Position numbers and translations under genes: made by a program. This document shows positions 59,392 to 64,000 of a stretch of 64,000 bases of DNA, one piece after another. Each line of letters starts with the position of its first letter. The first letter of the stretch is position 1. The DNA comes from Monilinia fructicola (Eukaryota; Ascomycota; Leotiomycetes; Helotiales; Sclerotiniaceae): contig VICG01000008.1 of NCBI GenBank assembly GCA_008692225.1, positions 1,762,001 through 1,826,000 of the forward strand, given 5' to 3'. The notes under the pieces were generated by a model. The model was not told the origin of the DNA. It saw only the letters and a list, made by a program, of their open reading frames with translations, and did no database searches.

Positions 59392-59950
59392 AGAGGGGTT
59401 CTAAGTTAGGTTTAAGTTTGAAAAAGGATATTACCGTACCCGAACTGTCTAGACGGACTCTAAGCTAAGTAGGGAAGCTAGAAAAGCTAGAAAAGAGACA
59501 GGAGAGTGATAGTTAGAATATCCATGGATATAAGTATAAGTAGATGGCAGGGGAACTAAAGACTAAAGGAAAGTTAGGAAAGCCGATGATTATTAGACTT
59601 TTCTTAACTTTATTACTAATACTAAGTATCTCTTTCTCTTGTACCACTGCTGTAACCTGCTCCGTCGGTAGGTGCTAGGTAGGTAGGTATTTGAGCCACT
59701 TGAGGTCGAGGAGTCTTTTCAATTTCTACCGTAACTGTAGTGATTTTACATCTGTATGCCGTCCATTGTTGTTAGGGTAGCAATAAGGGGTACATGTCGA
59801 TCCAAGTCCCAACTCTGTGTCTAATCTGGTGTATACCACTGTATAGATGGCTTTGATTAACCTTCCTAGATCTCCTCCGTAATGATCTAATCGGTCACTA
59901 GTCGCTCGAATGCTTGGATGGCCTTGAAGGTGGCCGTGAATGCTCTTGAA

Positions 59951-60002
59951 CGCTTTCACGCTTTCACGCTTGCACGCTTGCACGCTTGCACGCTTTCATG
60001 CT
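59951..60002. repeat. (CACGCTT[TG])n minisatellite
   Basis: Six to seven 8-bp units CTTTCACG/CTTGCACG, two variants. Confidence 0.88.
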
Positions 60003-60667
60003 CTCACTTAACTAATGGGTGGGATGGACATCTTCGATTCCGAGATGATTGATCGGTTTCCCCATGCATCGATAACCTTACGACTAAACCAATCAGCAGT
60101 ATTAGATGGAGCCAGAGATTTGTAAGAGCACAATACTGTAGGTGTAATCAATGAGTGTGCTCCGTATAGAGTGGTAGTAATAAGTGTGGAAGTTTGTACG
60201 GTTGAAAAAGGATAAGTGAAGAGAAACTAATGCACTTTCCCTTTGACACCAGTTCCAGCACGCAATTTTTGATCCTTGAATACTGCATTCGGACCCTGGA
60301 AACTCCGCGATACACAAGGGTATCTCTTTGGTCTTGTTGGTCTCGTTGAGTCGTTGCTCTCGATGCTCTCTTTGATCTCTTTGGTTTCTTTTGATTTTCT
60401 TTGTCCACTATTGTAGGGAGACGGTGGTAAGCAGGCTGGTTAGGATTATTGGTGATGGATGGGAATCCAGTAATCTTTACATGACATGGAGATCTTGATG
60501 TTCATTTGTTGGAATGGATTTCATCTCAAAGTGATAGATACTGTACTATATTACTAGTAGGTAGGTTTACTATATAGTACAATAAATAATATTATACTAG
60601 GTGTGGTATTATACTTTACTATACAAGTACTCGAAGCGAATTAATTGTATGTACGTATGTATGTACT

Positions 60668-60710
60668 CCGCCTGTGTATATGTGTATATGTGTATATGTG
60701 TATATGTGTG
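60668..60710. repeat. (TGTATA)-type microsatellite
   Basis: Four or more GTGTATAT units. Confidence 0.85.
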
Positions 60711-60765
60711 CTAGGTAGGGCATGGTATGGCATGATATGGCATGATATGTATGGTATGTATGGTA

Positions 60766-60858
60766 TGGTATGTATAGAGAGAGGTAGAGAGGTAGAGAGG
60801 TAGAGAGGTAGAGTAGTAGAGTAGTAGAGTAGTAGAGTAGTAGAGTAGCAGAGTAGTA
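60766..60858. repeat. (GTAGAGAG)/(GTAGAGTA) minisatellite
   Basis: Two adjacent blocks: GAGAGGTA units, then AGAGTAGT units. Confidence 0.88.
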
Positions 60859-61424
60859 CCAAGTAGAGTACTAGAGTACTCCGTAGAACAAGATCAAAAA
60901 GTCATAGAGTCATGGAGTTGTGATTACAAAGATAAAGACGAAGATGGAGATAAAGGTAGAGATAAGAATAAAGATAAAGATTATGATGGACTTGAGATGC
61001 TTTGATTCGATTCGATTAATGTACGTACAGTAGATTCAAGGTTGATTCAACAATCAACCATCAACAATGCTTTGTGTAAAGTACAGTAGTCCATCCGGGG
61101 TTTCTGCATTTCCGAGGTCCTGTACAGTGTACAATCAATGTACATTCCCTATAGGACCAAAATTCTAACCTTTCAACAATCAGTAAATCTTATGTTAAAA
61201 ACCTAATTTCATTTATGATCTATTTGTTTTTATTATAGAGTTATGTAGAGTTATGTAGAAATCCTTTATATAGCTTATGTATTAAAAGGTAAAAGAATAA
61301 ATTAATATAATTAATTAATATAATTTTTAAAACTTTATTATTATAAAAGTTAATCTATTTTTAAAGGTATTATAATCATTTGAATAATTATTTAAACAAT
61401 TACGATTACGATTACGATTATAAA

Positions 61425-62005
<581 letters not shown>

Positions 62006-62112
62006 TAATTATTAATATTAAAAAAAAGCGATAAAATAAGAGGGGAAAAGTAAATAAAAAAAGCAATTTACTCTTTTAAATTTTAACGAAATAATTTTAA
62101 TTTACCTTTAAT

Positions 62113-62383
62113 AGAATAAAAGAATAAAAGAATAAAAGAATAAAAGAATAAAAGAATAAAAGAATAAAAGAATAAAAGAATAAAAGAATAAAAGAATAAA
62201 AGAATAAAAGAATAAAAGAATAAAAGAATAAAAGAATAAAAGAATAAAAGAATAAAAGAATAAAAGAATAAAAGAATAAAGAATAAAGAATAAAAGAATA
62301 AAAGAATAAAAGAATAAAAGAATAAAGAATAAAAGAATAAAGAATAAAAGAATAAAAGAATAAGAAATAAAAGAATAAAAATT
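62113..62383. repeat. (AATAAAAG)n 8-bp satellite, about 33 units
   Basis: Highly uniform 8-bp unit; towards the distal end some units are 7 bp (AATAAAG), then the array decays. Confidence 0.96.
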
Positions 62384-62975
62384 AAAGATATTTAAAGAAT
62401 TAGTATATCGAATATTAAAGCTATTTAACGAAACTAATTCATTTTAAGCCAATTAATAGATTTTAGATTACCTATAGATAAACTAATAGATTTTAAACTT
62501 CTTTTAAAGGAATTAATAGAATTCTAACTATTCATAGTTAAATTGATATAATTTAGATTATTTATATATACCTATATATTTTTAAAAAAACGTTGATTTA
62601 CTGGCTTTTTAAAGGAATTCTAGTCCCGTAGGGATTGTACATGTAGGTATGTATGTACTCGAAGGATCCAACATCAAACCACTCCGGTATTGGACAAACC
62701 GGACAAACCTACACTACACACCTGCAAACTCCAGCATGAGTGGATTTTCACTGGATTCTCTTCATGTATACACGAGTACGAAATCTTACATGCAGATTGT
62801 GAAAAATGATGAATCGATAGTTAATGTGGGGTTGTTATCTAATCGTTTGATCGTTGAATTGTCTCGTCACCTCAGGTTGTTATAGATGAGAGATCGATCA
62901 TACATAGATCATAGATCATAGACAGCAGATGCTTCCGGGAGATAGATGTGGCCGGGGATGTTGGTGTTTATGATT

Positions 62976-63017
62976 GTACTGAGTACTGAGTACTGAGTAC
63001 TGAGTACTGAGTACTGC
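62976..63017. repeat. (GAGTACT)n minisatellite
   Basis: Five tandem 7-bp units, each carrying the palindrome AGTACT. Confidence 0.9.
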
Positions 63018-63447
63018 GTGTATATTAGATCAGTCAATTGATACTGTACCTACACGGCAGATGGGGAAAATGAAAGAAACATCCATTACTCCAGTCCGAT
63101 AGTTATCGGGGTCCTCCAACTACAGTCCCTACTCCGTACAGTCCCTACTCTGTCCAGTCCCTCCACCTACTTCGGTATTGTAGATACGAAATACCCGTGG
63201 ACTACATACAATACCCGGACTAGGTAGGTACGTACCCAGTATCCATGCCAGTTCAAGGAGGAGAACCAACCTCATTCGTTGCCCATTTGGGTACTGGGTA
63301 ATTCATCCCATCCAATATTTGTAATCTTAATTTGTGCGTACTCTATTCTGTAGAATCTGTACTTGTACTCTGTACAGAGTAGAGGGGAAATGCAAGGATC
63401 TGGTTTGGGACGGAGCATATTAGTAAGAACGGTCTATTCTAGGGCTG

Positions 63448-63480
<33 letters not shown>

Positions 63481-63481
63481 A
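63448..63481. repeat. (TATATG)n microsatellite
   Basis: Five tandem hexamers. Confidence 0.92.
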
Positions 63482-63944
63482 CCTTATGTACATGTACATA
63501 TAGAAGAAGAAAAAAAAGTACTGTACAGTACTACTAGACCATCCATACAGACCTTTTGGCTGTATCTCGGGTTTGAGCATGGAGATCCTCGAGAGAGATC
63601 CAGTACAGTACTGTACTGTACGATTACCGCCCGACGATCGAAGATAGATAAATCCCTAGGGAACCACATCCATGGATAGATACGCACGGCGGAGAGACTC
63701 TACTCTATTCTAAGAATCGATCATTTTGAATGGGTTAAGGCGGTACCTGGGCTTCGGATGACAAGAAATTTAATCTGCTAATAAGGTTTCTGCGGGATCC
63801 GGTACTGGTTGATTGTATACGGAGTACGTGCTTTGACACGTGCCTGTCGATGTGGATACGAGAGTGTGAAAGAAAGGTATATGGATATGGATATGTATAT
63901 GGATATATATGGGTACTCGAGTATAGTAGATGTAGTACTCTATA

Positions 63945-64000
63945 GAAGTAGATATAATAGAAGTAAATATAATAAAAGTAGATATAATAAAAGTAAATAT
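63945..64000. repeat. Degenerate (AAGTAGATATAATA)-type tandem repeat at the window end
   Basis: About four imperfect units of 14-16 bp; the array probably continues past the window. Confidence 0.75.

Overview
The window reads as nuclear DNA of a filamentous ascomycete. Genes are interrupted by short GT-AG introns (mostly 45-70 nt), both strands are used, and the content is typical of Pezizomycotina: CFEM protein, DUF3425 bZIP factor, TRI12-type transporter, secreted PLC-like protein, Kelch protein, fungal cyclase. Protein flavour and AT-rich microsatellite-laden spacers suggest a Leotiomycete such as the Sclerotiniaceae; that placement is inference from familiarity, not from a search.

Layout. 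0-7.5 kb is a compact housekeeping block: TSR1 (partial, minus) and UTP7 (plus) share a short divergent promoter, then UreG (minus) and adenylosuccinate synthetase (plus, ten exons) diverge from another spacer. 7.6-9 kb holds a decayed cytochrome P450. 11-20 kb is accessory: a frameshifted TRI12-like MFS transporter, a Gfo/Idh/MocA oxidoreductase, an uncharacterised protein with an H-x-D...H...R layout, and a frameshifted secreted PLC-like protein. 20-25 kb is mostly non-coding apart from a GPI-anchored CFEM protein. 25-43 kb is again gene-dense and intact: F-box protein, an HD-domain hydrolase fused to a Clr5-like DNA-binding region, a cyclase, a TPT1-like phosphotransferase, OMA1 protease, Kelch protein, an ERCC6L2-like SNF2 ATPase, and a six-exon bZIP factor. 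44.6-58.6 kb has seven recognisable genes (RluA-type pseudouridine synthase, thioesterase-like protein with a C-terminal SKL, allantoate-permease-type transporter, alkaline ceramidase, cytochrome b5-like protein, WW protein, SIS-domain isomerase), each of which needs at least one small frame correction. 58.6-64 kb has no supportable gene and is dominated by satellites, including about 580 bp of (TTA)n and about 270 bp of an 8-bp unit.

Functional links. TSR1 and UTP7 both act in 40S subunit biogenesis and have a symmetrical A/T-rich inverted repeat between them. The rest are not an obvious cluster. I found no biosynthetic cluster, CRISPR-like system, transposon with recognisable ends, tRNA or rRNA. 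The observations I value most are the Clr5/HD fusion, the 13-nt and 15-nt microexons, the P450 that lost both its ExxR motif and its heme cysteine, and the contrast between that real decay and the indel-only breaks of the 44.6-58.6 kb genes, which look more like sequence-quality errors.

All exon boundaries were derived by reading splice signals and protein-family continuity by eye; no alignment was run.
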